DNA of 64,000 nt, taken from contig CM077151.1 in NCBI GenBank assembly GCA_039583875.1, forward strand, positions 117,281,519-117,345,518, in the 5' to 3' direction. Both the position numbers and the translations under genes were made by a program. Positions 42,545-52,779 of this stretch are shown piece by piece (position 1 is the first letter of the stretch; every line of letters starts with the position of its first letter). The notes under the pieces are model-generated. The model did no database searches. It was not told the DNA's origin and saw nothing but the letters and a program-made list of their open reading frames with translations. This DNA is from Platanthera guangdongensis. Taxonomy: Eukaryota > Streptophyta > Magnoliopsida > Asparagales > Orchidaceae.

Positions 42545-43723
42545 TGTCATAACCCGCATTTTCGCCACAACGACAAAATATCAGATTAAGGGAAAATGCC
42601 CGTCATGATGCCACGTCAGCAGGGGATAACTACAGACGCTCAGGCAACACTCCAACTCAATACTAAAAATATGATTTAAATGTTTTATTGAAGAAGTTTA
42701 TTTTAACTTAGACAATTAGTCGTATCCCTCGGCTTAGTGGCTCATGAGTCCACCAGAAGAAAAGTAGTTAAACGCAGCGAAAAATACTATAGTAAATAGT
42801 TTAGACATCCTACATGAGTCTAGCATCCCAAAAAAACTCAAGGCATGCATTACACTAAGTTTATAGTAATGATATCGAAGTAGTTTCTATAGTATTTAAA
42901 TATAGTGATTTAGAGTTTTAAAACATTATTTGCATGATATAGTAATAATAGTTGGTTTTATAGTTGAAAATACATATATGCATCCTAGCATAAATCCTTC
43001 CTAGAGAGCAAGAACTAACATAAAAGTAGACAATAACAACTAGCCAAATATCCAAGAACGACATTAAACAATCAGTGGGCGTCAACACCTGACATGAACC
43101 CACTAAACGTTCTCAAGTCTGAAGCATACTACAAAAGAACAAAAACTACAGTATCACCTCAACACTCGAGTTCCAGCATGCATTACTCGAGTAGCAGCAT
43201 ATTTTACTCGAGTAGCACCTCAACACTCGAGTTCTAGCAGACAAAATGCAATTAGGGGCTCTAAATGGCTTCAAATCGAAACGTGGTCAATACAAAAGTT
43301 GTAGATATCGTCGAGACGAACAAATTTGATGTTAACCATTTTTTGATTCAATGCCATTTTGACCCTCAAAATAGCATCCGAGCAAAATCTAAAACGGGCT
43401 ATTCGAGAAGAACCATAGGTACTCGAGAAGACTCAGAACGGAAGCCCAAACGCGCGCCAAATTAAATGAAACTCTCGCCAAAGGAGAACACTGACGCTAT
43501 GAATTTAACGGCGAAGTCAAAATCACAAAACTTAACTTATCAACTTGAAAACTTTCAGTTTCGACGAAAATCCCAAAAATCTGGTCAATCAGACCTAACG
43601 TATGCGAAAACGCATTAACGGTGCAGTGCCGACAACATGACGTAAAAAGGGTAACGCTCTGACGTCATAAATATGATGATATCAAATCAAATAAAATCAT
43701 CAAACAAAATCGGTGGCGTTACA
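42545..43723 (-). repeat. GYP-C 5' LTR (1,179 bp)
   Basis: On the minus strand TGTAACGCCACCG (43723) ... GGGTTATGACA (42545). An ACTCGAGT array (43150-43450) lies in U3; a CTATATTTAAATA stretch near 42893-42905 may be the TATA box. Shorter than the left LTR. Confidence 0.85.
43150..43450. repeat. ACTCGAGT array, GYP-C 5' LTR
   Basis: About one copy of the 360-bp unit with seven or so ACTCGAG words. Confidence 0.8.
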
Positions 43724-43725
43724 CA

Positions 43726-44520
43726 TAAGTTTACTATAGTCATTGTAGGTAGAACATTATTTATTAGACGTCATAAATAACCAATTTTAGTACTTCAAAT
43801 CTATGTAGATGATATAATATTTGGATCTACTGATTCCAAACTTTGCAAATTTGTTCTGACCTGATGCACTCAAAGTTTGAAATGAGTAGCATGAGTGAAC
43901 TATCCTACTTCCTTTGTCTCTAAGTGAAGCAAACCCCTAATGGTATCATTTTATCCTAGTCAAAATATGCTAAAGAGCTACTTAAAAGATTTGGGATGAT
44001 TGATGCATAAGCCAAGAAAACACCCATGCCATCCAATGTTGTAGTTGATTCTGATGAACAGCGCAAACCAGTTGATCATAAAATAAATAGGCTATTGTTG
44101 GGTCCTTATTGTATCTAACAGCTAGTAGGCCAGAAATCATGTTTGCTACTTGTATTTGTGCTAGATTTCAGGTAAATCCAAAAGAATCTCATATTATTTT
44201 ATTAAAAAGGATTTTAAGATATATAAATGGTTGTCCTAATCTAGGACTCTGGTATCCTACTGAGTCAGAATTTGATTTAACTGGATTTTCAGATGCTGAT
44301 TTTACTGGATGTAGAGTTGACAGGAAAAGCATATCATGAACTTGTCAGTTCCTTGGTGATAGGCTCGTGTCCTTTTTTTGTAAAAATCAAACCTCTGTGT
44401 CAACATCAACTGCTGAAGCTGAATACATAGCAGCAGACAGTTGTTGTTCACAAATTTTGTGGATTCAAAATCAGCTCCTGGATTATGGTTTCAAGTTATA
44501 TAATTAAACTATCTTTTGTG
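43726..44520 (+). pseudogene. SIR-I RT end and RNase H
   Basis: Copia RT with YVDD encoded at about 43806-43817 (Y-V-D-D-I-I-F-G-S-T), then FEMSSMSELSYFL-like text, and the RNase H region (44109-44500) with LTASRPEIMFATC, GFSDADFTGC and STAEAEYIAA. Frameshifts and several stops are present; no long frame remains. Confidence 0.85.
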
Positions 44521-44764
44521 ATAATAACAATGCAATTTCTATTGAACAACATCCAGTACATCATAGTAGAACAAAACGTATAAAAAAGGCATCATTTCAT
44601 TAGAGATTGTGTAGAAAAAGATAAAATTAAACTTGTCTTTATCTCTACTGATTTACAAAGAGCAGATATTTTCACCAAACCCTTAGTTGAAAAGAAACAT
44701 ATGTTCTTCCTAAATCAGGTAGGTATAATCAATGGAGACGATTTAATTTGATTTCTATCTGTGG

Positions 44765-45050
44765 TCGACGATCTGTTCCTTTTTTTCGAATGGAGTTTGA
44801 TGAAATCTAAAAGCTTTGTGCGGTATTCATCGAAGGAAGATCGATGAACTTTCATTTGTGAAACTGTTCGTCGAACGGAGATCAATGAATTTGTTTCAAA
44901 AAATCTTTTCGTCGAACGGAGAACGACGAACTGTTTTCCTATCTTTAAACTTTGATCGACGATTTTATTTCTTTATGAGATTTTTTGTCGAACTAAGTTC
45001 GATGTTTTTAATGTTTCATCGGACGGAGTTTGTCTTTTCATATTCTAAAA
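44765..45050. repeat. TTCGTCGA words in the SIR-I spacer
   Basis: Variants of TTCGTCGAACGGAG and GATCGACGA recur about eight times between RNase H and the env-like frame. In SIR-A the word is in the LTR and gag. Confidence 0.75.
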
Positions 45051-45125
45051 ACTTATAATAGAGTTTTCATTGAACTCCATCCTGCGTTTTCTAGTTCCTG
45101 CGCACTTGATCTTTTGCTTTTGCAG

Positions 45126-45417
45126 GTATGGCAATTTCGGCGGCGACTCTTTCTGGAATGAAGTTTGATGCAGGATTTGACATCGACATCGACACTTTCA
45201 ACCACTCCGATCAAGTCTTCAAGAACATACTCCAGTTGTTTGAGGCACCACAGTTGCGATAGTTTATGACCCTAAAGATCAAACTCCCGGTGCAGGAAAT
45301 AAAAGAATGGGTTTTCATAGCAACCCTTCCAAATCAAACCTCCATCACTTGAACAATTTCTAGACAACAGGTTTCTCTTTCCGCTGCTGTTCTAACTGAA
45401 GTTTTTGAATAACATTA
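45126..45417 (+). pseudogene. SIR-I env-like frame, N-terminal fragment
   Basis: Begins ATGGCAATTTC and encodes MAISAATLSGMKFDAGF and so on, homologous to the N-terminus of the SIR-B frame at 63817 (MAIPALSLSSMKFDIGF), continuing through IKEWVFIATLP. Three stops. Sireviruses carry an extra frame in this position after RNase H, called env-like; function unproven. Confidence 0.7.
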
Positions 45418-46516
45418 TGTTTGGTCTTCTGGCAGTGACGTAGAGGAAGAATCCAATTATGCTTCTGCAGTTGGATTCATCAAAAGGTTTCCCTTTCTCA
45501 CCATTATCCAGAGACATAGTTGAACCCATTGGAGTCCTCATAGTGGTTCCATTCTCCCTTCTGAATTGCTTAAGTTGCTCCTTGGTGAACTTCATTTGAG
45601 AGATGAAAATTCAATCTTCAGAATGTTTCACCTGAAGTCCTAGGAAATACTTCAGCAATCCCATACTGCTCATTTAAACTTCCCTTGAATAAGTTTGGAA
45701 AATTTCATGCAAAGGTTGTCTTCCGTGGAGCCAAAAAATGTCATCGACATAGATTTGCACTAGAAAAATCTTTCCTTTTACTTCACTAAGAAATAATGTC
45801 TTGTCTATCTTTCCTCTTGTGAACTTGTTCTCAAGAAGAACGCTAGACAACGTCTCATACCAAGCTCGGGGAGAATGTTTTAAGCCATATAGAGCTTTAT
45901 TAAGAAAATAAACGTGTTCAGGGATTTTAGAGTTGACAAAATCTGGTGGTTTCACTGCGTATACTTCCTCCTTGAGATTCTCATTAAGGAACGCTGATTT
46001 TATGTCCATTTGATATACCTTGAATTCTTTGAAGGCAGCATATGCACGAAACAACCTAATCTCCTCGAGCCTGGCCACTGGAGCAAAGTTCGGGTCGAAG
46101 TCAATCCCTTCTTCTTGTCAATACACTGGAGCTAGAAGCCTGGCTTTGTTCTTGATGATGACTCCATGTTTGTCCAGCTTGTTTCTGAAGATCCTTTTGG
46201 TGTCGATCTCAGTTTGTCCGTTTTGTCTGGGCACAAACTCCCAGACTTGAAATCTTTCAAGTTGGTTGAGCTCCTCTTGCATTGCCATGACCCAAGAGGC
46301 AACCTTGTTTGCTTCTTCAAACTTATTTGGCTCAACCTGAGATAGAAAACAAAGATGCAATAACTCGTTGGTTGTACCTCTTCTGGTTCTAACTCTGTCG
46401 ATTGGCTCTCTAATGATTGCAACAGACACAGGGCTTCTCCATCTCCTTTTCCTTGGGTACCACAGTTTTGTCTTTCTGTTCTTTCTTATAATTATGTCCA
46501 TGAACATAAGGACCAT
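45417..46516 (-). pseudogene. COP-H RT and start of RNase H
   Basis: Minus strand, one frame with stops near 46117, 45671 and elsewhere. Recognisable are WVMAMQEELNQLERF, the QMDIKSAFLNE box, LYGLKHSPRAWYE and the catalytic YVDD. RNase H begins with GFFLYVTARRPNIM and is cut off at the junction with SIR-I. Confidence 0.85.
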
Positions 46517-46753
46517 ACTCTTATAGAGTTATCTCTTCATAAGGAGCCTTGAAAACACTTGCCCCAAAGTCTCAGGGATGGGTCTATCCTTGATAGCTCT
46601 TCTTAGGCTCTACATAGGTAGGCCTGCATAGTGCTCATAGGATGTCTCAGAGTCATATTTGTTTGTGGGGAAAATAACCTTCTTAAAAGAGGGTTGATTC
46701 TGAGGTGTCATCCCTTTACCTTTGGTGGTAGCTTTCTTAACAGCCTTACCTTT

Positions 46754-48226
46754 TTAAACTATGTGGTTAATACCACTACCCTTCTTTGGAGCATAAAACT
46801 CATCGATGAGAGGAAGAATTGTCCTTGTCTTAAAGTATCTTTCAACTAGATTCCTTTCCACCACGAGCTTTTCTTCTAGCTTACCTAGGTATTTCTCCTT
46901 CTGCCTCAATGTCTCAGCCAATCTTTTCAAAACCTCTTTCAAGGAGTGGACTTCATCTCTAAGAGGATGTAACTTTGCAAGTTCTTCCTCCAGACTTGTT
47001 TCCATCTCTTTTGCCTTCTTTTTGACTACCTTTAAGAATTTGTCAAAAAAATTCAAAAGGTTCTCATGTTGAGCCATCAATTCAAAATCGTCTTCCTAAG
47101 AAGAATAGTCTTCATGACCACTAGTTGACGTTCCTGACTCAAATAGGATTGTGTGCAAGTTTAACTTCCCGTGATACTCAGAGTCGCCAACTTCCTCGTC
47201 TGATCGAGCCATAAGCCTGATGTAATCTTCCTCATTATCTGAAATTGACTCACCCGAGTCACTATCGCTAAGAGTCTTGTAATTCATGGCGATGAAGCTC
47301 TTTTATTCTTTCCTCTTGCCATTGAAGCATCTCTTTTCCTCCTTCTTGGAACCTTCCTTCTTCTTGTACGGACACTACACAATCATGTGACCTGTCCTAT
47401 TACAACAACAACACACAACGTCAGAGGAATAATCTTTGTTCTGTTTAGATTTGTACGTGTCCTCTCAGTTGTAGCTTTTCTTGGAACGATCACCATCATG
47501 ATGTGATCTTTTGAAGTCAGAGGTGGATGACTGATTCTTCATTTGTCTTCTCTTGTTGAGTAGTTTCTTTAACATCTTAGAGATGAGGGAGAACTCTCCA
47601 TCAGATATCTGAGAGCATGATGTGCTTGGATCAGAGTCTTCTATGTTGTTTGGGGCACGTGTTCTTACTCGTGACATAGATTTGGATGTCCTCAAACCTT
47701 CAGCCTTCAGAGAAACTGACTTTTCTCTGCTGGAAGTCCTACTGCTTTGCTCCTCCTTCTTTCTAGTGTTCATTTAAAGCTCATAGGAGAGTAGCTTTCC
47801 GAAGAGGTTCTGAGGCTCAATCTTAGGCAACTTCCCAAACTCCCTAATAGCTACAACCTTAGTATCCCAGTCCTTTGTGAAGGATCTAAGGAATTTGTCA
47901 TTCAATTCAACATTAGTGAAGGTGAGACCATTGACAATCTTGAAGAATTTCTCGAAGTTGTCTACAATGGAGTCATTTAGACCCTGCTTGAATGCTTTGT
48001 ACTCCTGATTCAGTGATGCTTTACGATCATCTTTAACTTCTTATGTTCCTTCCATCAGAAATACAAGATAGCCCGACATCTCCTTAGCAGATTTGTAGTG
48101 GAATACATTTTGAAGCATTGAGTCATCCACTACACTTGTGATAATGTCCTTATCCTTCTTGTTCAAGGAGACAAGGACAATTTCATCCTTGGTGAAAGTC
48201 TTTAGTTTCAAGTAGAGCGAAATCAC
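46754..48226 (-). pseudogene. COP-H gag
   Basis: Minus strand. The UBN2-type N-terminal half (48226 to about 47775) has several stops. It is followed by a Ser/Lys-rich stretch (47773-47465), a CCHC knuckle near 47420-47380 (CX2CX4HX4C with a stop inside), an acidic Ser/Asp/Glu stretch (47287-47096) and a strong Leu/Glu/Lys coiled coil (47080-46754). The same sequence of modules is found in the SIR-A gag. The gag frame runs straight into LTR sequence at about 48224, so the PBS and leader are deleted. Confidence 0.8.
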
Positions 48227-49622
48227 CTAGAGGGGTGGGGGGTAGTGTGGGTGAATAGGTTTCTCAATCCTTAGTGGCTATCTTTTGTTTTCTTTCAGTT
48301 GGATGGGACATACAACCTGCAAAAAAACTATCACAGAGAAAACACACAAAGCACAAAATATTTATAGTGGTCCCCCTAACAAGGGTACATCCACTTTCCC
48401 TCCCTCCTATCCAACTATCTTGTTGGACTAGGCACTTCTGTAAAACTATTTATTCAAAGAGCTTACATCTTAGATACCTCAGGATCTCTCAGTATCCTCC
48501 AAGAATTACAGCTCAGCCACAAGGGCCTACAACTCAGTGATCAGTTGATCACCTACCTCAGGCCAAAGGCCCTACACTCAGGCTGGGAGAATATCCCTAC
48601 CTCAGATCCACTAGGGATCCTATATCTTAGAGAGAATGACACTCCTAAAATCTCAGTCACAAAGGCCCTACACTTTGATCTGCACCTAAATCCTACCTCA
48701 GAGCAAACTTGCTCCTACCACTCAGATCCAAAAGAATCATACAAGATGGAAGTGAGTTTGTGTGGTTCTTGATTGGACACAAGAGAAATTTCTCAGTGCC
48801 AATTTGCCTTGACTGAGATAGACTCAGCCGAACTTTGACTCCAGGAATAAATGTCCTGAGTTTACTTTTACATGAACTGAGATTCACTCAGTCCTAACTT
48901 CTTTTTCACAGTACTAGAAATTTTTTCTGTTGGATATGTGAAGTGACTGCAGCAAAACTTACTGCTACTTGAGCTAAAAAGATTCTCAACTCAACTTCTT
49001 CATAGCAACAAGGATACAAAACTTGTTTTAGCTTGTGCTGGAAGTAAATGGCAGATAGCTATTCTGCTTCTTTTTTATTTCCTAGCGGAGGATGTTCAGC
49101 ACTATCTTCTTCTTCACAGCCTCCAGTAGATGAACTTTAGTGTTATGAATCTGGATCTGTGAAGAACCTGCTAGTGCAGATGGAGAAATGGCACTAGCTA
49201 ACTTTCTTTCTCTTCTTCAGAGATTTTTTCTGATCTTGCTATTGTCGAAGATGAAGACAAACAACTAACTTTTTGAGACTTTAGACCTCCAACCTTTTTC
49301 CTCTCTGTTCTACTCTTCACAGCAATAATGGAGATGAGGAAGAACTATCTCAACGGCTCTTCTCAAAAAGTTATCTTCTTCTATAAAGGCTTTTTCTTTT
49401 ACCATTTATGTCCCAACGACTCTTGGAGTAGTGGGCATCACACATTTAATGTTAGTTGCATTATTGTTTTAACGCCTTACTGTCATACAATAGCTCTGTG
49501 GCGCCTTTTGTCATGTACTGTAGCTTTGTCGCTAACAATTTGAATAAGGTTGAATTGTTGACTTGCTGATGTTAGCTCCTATGGAATTAGTCAAAAATCA
49601 AACATTAGTAGAATAAGCATTG
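48224..49622 (-). repeat. COP-H LTR, left part
   Basis: Noncoding. Contains the shared block TTTATAGTGGTCCCC...GGGTACATCCACT (48360-48402) and a CTTTATAGA element on the minus strand near 49380-49390 that may be the TATA box. It is continued at 58118 after GYP-E. The left boundary is approximate. Confidence 0.75.
49618..49622. repeat. TSD of GYP-E, left copy (CATTG)
   Basis: CATTG here and at 58113-58117; the host word GCATTGAGTGA is restored when GYP-E is removed. Confidence 0.93.
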
Positions 49623-49689
49623 TGTAATGCCCCGAAAATTATATTTGAGTTGGTCGCGTAAAAAGGGATTTTGGTGCTTGTATAGGAGT

Positions 49690-50040
49690 ACACGGCATAG
49701 GACACGGGCGTGTCCAAGGCCGTGTCTGGCATGGTGTTTCGGTCGATTTTATCCCGAGAAGGACACGACAAGGAACACGGCTTAATGATACGGGCGTGTC
49801 ATTTGACACGGGCGTGTGCCTACCCGTGTCAGTACCCATGTTCAGCGAGGTTGTGTCAGTTGGCGTGACAGTTATATGTGACACGCCCCCGGACACGGGC
49901 GTGTAGAGGACCCGACACGGGCGTGTCGAGTGAGACACGGGCGTGTCTCAGCCCGTGTGAGTCTCTTGGTTCGATGATCGCTCCTCGATCAAGGCACGCG
50001 ACCTGGGACACGGCCGTGTGCGAGGCCGTGTTCGGCCCAG
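49690..50040. repeat. ACACGGGCGTGT array, GYP-E 5' LTR
   Basis: Dyads such as GACACGGGCGTGTC recur about ten times in 350 bp. Confidence 0.88.
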
Positions 50041-50310
50041 GTCTGGGGATTTTTGTGCAGATCTGAGCTGTTCATTTTCTTTAAGTAAGATCCAATGGTT
50101 CAGACAGTTTCCTACTCTGTTAAGGCTGGGAATAGGGGATTTAGTTCTTCATTTTTCTCCAAACCATTCTCTTTCCAAGGAGTTAGAGAGAGGAGGAAGA
50201 AGAAGGAGGATTCCGGCCGCCGGCAGAGCATCGGAGCACCGTTTTGATATCTGAGAGCGGATCCGTGGAGGAAAGTTCGTTGCGAAGATTTCCATCCGTG
50301 TAGTTTTTCC

Positions 50311-50334
50311 ATGGCGCCAAAGCGTACTATAAGG
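50311..50334 (+). other. Candidate gag first coding exon in the LTR (GYP-E)
   Basis: TCCATGGCGCC provides an ATG and codons for A-P-K-R-T-I-R, followed by GTAACG. The 3' LTR copy (56835-56858) encodes M-A-P-N-R-N-T-R. Confidence 0.6.
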
Positions 50335-51593
50335 GTAACGATTCTCCACTTGAGCATGCGAAGCTCTTCCTTTTTGCATAGGGAAAACCCGCTCCCACGA
50401 GTGTGCGGTGAGTGTGCGGTGTTCCTTGGGGTTGACGGGAATAGTCTCCCTTGCGTTGCATATAGAGTCCGGAATCGAAGTACGGGCATAGGCATTGTGT
50501 GTGAAGCCTACCCGGATATGTTGGTCTGGATCGGTGATGTTGCATTTATTATGATTTGCCGGAGAAGACTCCGTGCTTTGGGTTTTCGGGTTTCTACACT
50601 GTAGATTGCAGCAGGGATCCTTGGAGGGTAGCTCCAAGGCGCACCCGGAAAACTGAGGGGAATCGTTCTTCTGCTGAATTGGCTGTCTGGGAACCGGCCT
50701 TAAAAATAACTGGGTAATGTGATTGTTTGGAAATGGCAGGATCTGAGAGAAGCTTGGCTCGTGCATATGTCTTATGGTGTACTACACGTTGGGAGCAACG
50801 GGCAAGTGGAATCGGATCTGGGCTATGTGGTTCGGTGCGAGAGACCCAAAAAGGGGACTGGCCATTGGCATACTCGGGAGCCTTAGACAGTGGTCAGAAA
50901 GGCTAAATGCTCACATGGTTGCCATCTTGGTGGTGGTGGTGAAGACACTGAAGTGTCAGGATTCACCGTTAATGTGCCCTGAGTGCACGGGGTGTTTGGC
51001 CATGCGAGCCTATACCTGTGGCGAAATGTAATTACACTTTATTATTTAGCTGGGCTAATGTTATGCAGGGAAAGAGCACCGCCGTCCCGAGTAAGGGGCG
51101 GGGTCGTTAAAATTTGGTCGGCTTTTGCTGACCGTTGCATTGTTTGCCACCGTGTGGTGGAATGTGGCTTGCAGGTGCTGTGGAGCCGAGTGCAAGTTAG
51201 CGGGCTGGAGCCCATGTTGCTGTGCTAGCCCTTGAAGGCCGTAAAGAATAATTGTTTTTATTTTGTCATGTGTTGCCGGCCTGCGAGCCGATGTACGTAA
51301 GACACTATCTTATTAAGTGAATATTTGTAAGGCCATAAGGCCGTGTACCCTTTCAGTGTATTTGGTTTTCATTCCTGTTGTATGGATGTGGATATTCATG
51401 ATTATGGATTTAAGTTTTGAGTTCTTTCAACTATTTAAAACCTTCTCCTAGAATGCTCTGTGTAGGACGAGTAGTCTTAATTGGAATGTTTGGTTATTAA
51501 TACGTAACCCTTCTGTTTGTCCGTGGTATATGGCGTTGGGTTCCAGCTAGACCTTCTGTTATATGACATACGATGGATGGGGGTGTTAAAATT

Positions 51594-51603
51594 TGGTATC
51601 AGA
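51594..51603 (+). other. GYP-E primer binding site
   Basis: TGGTATCAGA, initiator tRNA-Met type, three bases after the LTR. Confidence 0.92.
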
Positions 51604-51628
51604 CTTCTGGTTACAGTTAGTCTTAAAT

Positions 51629-51646
51629 GAATTCGTGGTCGAATTC
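51629..51646 (+). other. Leader hairpin of GYP-E
   Basis: GAATTCGTGGTCGAATTC followed by TTTTAAGGGGTGG; same position as in GYP-F (37059-37076). Confidence 0.65.
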
Positions 51647-51814
51647 TTTTAAGGGGTGGTGAGCACATGTGTGCGTCATCGTTATAACATTAAAAATAAC
51701 CCATGAATGTCCACTTAGGAATGAAAAATACATGTGTTTGAGGAACCTGCGTGTTCCTATAATTGCTTTTTGCAATTCCGTTTGGTCACTTATTGGTGTT
51801 TTGTACGACTATAG

Positions 51815-52700
51815 GTGACCGGGAGTGGCGCAGAGCCGATAGAACATCTGGTTTCTGAGGATTATAGTGCACCCAGCGTCGTGCTTGAGACCCCTCCATC
51901 GTTTGAAACCATAATAAGGATTGTTGAAGTGGTGATCGCTGTGACTAGTGCACAGCAGGGAAGCAATGTGCAACCCTTTATCCCTGAGATGACTTCAATG
52001 TCGGGTGGTGTGTTGGATCAAGTGACATTTAGAAGGCCATCAGGTCAGCCTTTGAACATGTGCTTAGTGCAGTGTACACCCTTGGTTGATGAGTATTTGC
52101 AGGAGTTTCTTTTGATAAGCCGCTACCCATGCTTTAGGTTGGAGAACGAGCAGTCTATAGTTGACAGATTCTATAATGGTCTGCGTGACGAACTGCGAAT
52201 TCTACTGCTAGGACCAAAACTATTGGGATTCCGAGCCTTAGTGGAGTCGGCTAGATCTTTGGAAGTAGATATGGGGAAAATTCACCAGATACCAGTGAGT
52301 AGGGTATCGAACTCTACAAGTCCTATGAGGGCTGCATCTCGCAGAACGCTGAAAAAGTGGGTTAGATCATCGAATGGAAAAGTTACTTACAACTGTCATA
52401 CTTATGGCAAGAAAGGGCACTTTGCCCGACATTGTCGTAATGGTGCACAAAAGATAAAGAAATCTAAGACAGCAGCAACCATTGGGAGGAAGGCAATTAT
52501 ATGTTTTAACTGTGCGAAGCCAGGACATTTTGCCCGAAACTGTTGGCGCGGACGACGGAAGTCCGAGAAGAAATCAGGAGATATCTACGAGGAGAAGGGC
52601 AAGGGGTTAGAGGCAACCGCATCGTACTATGCCCCAACCCAACCAAAAGTGTACAACCTTAGCCAGCAAGAAGCCACAAAGCAGTTTGAAGTGGTGATGG
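51815..52700 (+). pseudogene. GYP-E gag with core deletion and two knuckles
   Basis: Open from a GTG directly after an in-frame TAG to the candidate donor. Compared with GYP-F about 100 residues of the Retrotrans_gag core are missing, between the CLVQ and VDEYL stretches (about 52075), without loss of frame. The C-terminal part has two knuckle-like units, CHTYGKKGHFARHC (second Cys replaced by Tyr) and CFNCAKPGHFARNC, suggesting a local duplication. VYNLSQQEA precedes the protease junction. Capsid function is unlikely. Confidence 0.85.
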
Positions 52701-52779
52701 GTATGTATAGCAGGTTTGCTTTAAATATTTGTTTCCTTACGCATTTTAGCCTTTGAATGATTGTGTTATGCTTGTTTAG
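52701..52779 (+). other. Candidate gag-protease intron of GYP-E (79 bp)
   Basis: GTATGTATAG (52701) ... ATGCTTGTTTAG (52779). GTATGT is a strong plant donor, and the 3' end matches GYP-F (TGCTTGTTTAG). Unspliced, gag reads on to TGA at about 52755. The exon after it has lost about 10 bp relative to GYP-F, so the protease frame is no longer restored in this copy. Confidence 0.7.

Larger units (their letters stand above)
40706..43723 (-). mobile_element. GYP-C, right segment: gag, leader, 5' LTR
   Basis: Continuation of GYP-C beyond the GYP-D insertion. On the minus strand: 5' LTR 43723-42545, PBS, leader, gag start at 41840. The flank after 43723 is CATAA, the presumptive TSD; no left partner is visible. 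Confidence 0.88.
43724..45417 (+). mobile_element. SIR-I: Sirevirus-like copia fragment
   Basis: Plus-strand remnant with the end of RT, RNase H, a spacer with TTCGTCGA words and the start of an env-like reading frame homologous to that of SIR-B. GYP-C is inserted at its left edge. At about 45417 it meets COP-H head-on in the opposite orientation. Confidence 0.8.
45417..49622 (-). mobile_element. COP-H, left segment: deleted copia element
   Basis: On the minus strand: LTR (continuing from 59203-58118 across GYP-E), gag, then directly RT. Protease and integrase are missing and the element ends in RNase H at about 45417. LTR sequence blocks are shared with SIR-A and SIR-B, so it is of the same broad group. 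Confidence 0.8.
49623..51590 (+). repeat. GYP-E 5' LTR (1,968 bp)
   Basis: TGTAATGCCCCG ... GGTGTTAAA; the terminal CA has become AA (the 3' LTR ends TGTTACA). Confidence 0.93.
50335..51814 (+). other. Candidate LTR-to-gag intron of GYP-E (1,480 bp)
   Basis: Donor AAGG|GTAACG, acceptor TTTTGTACGACTATAG before GTGACC at 51815, both in phase 0. Contains the rest of the LTR, the PBS (51594-51603) and the leader. Confidence 0.55.
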
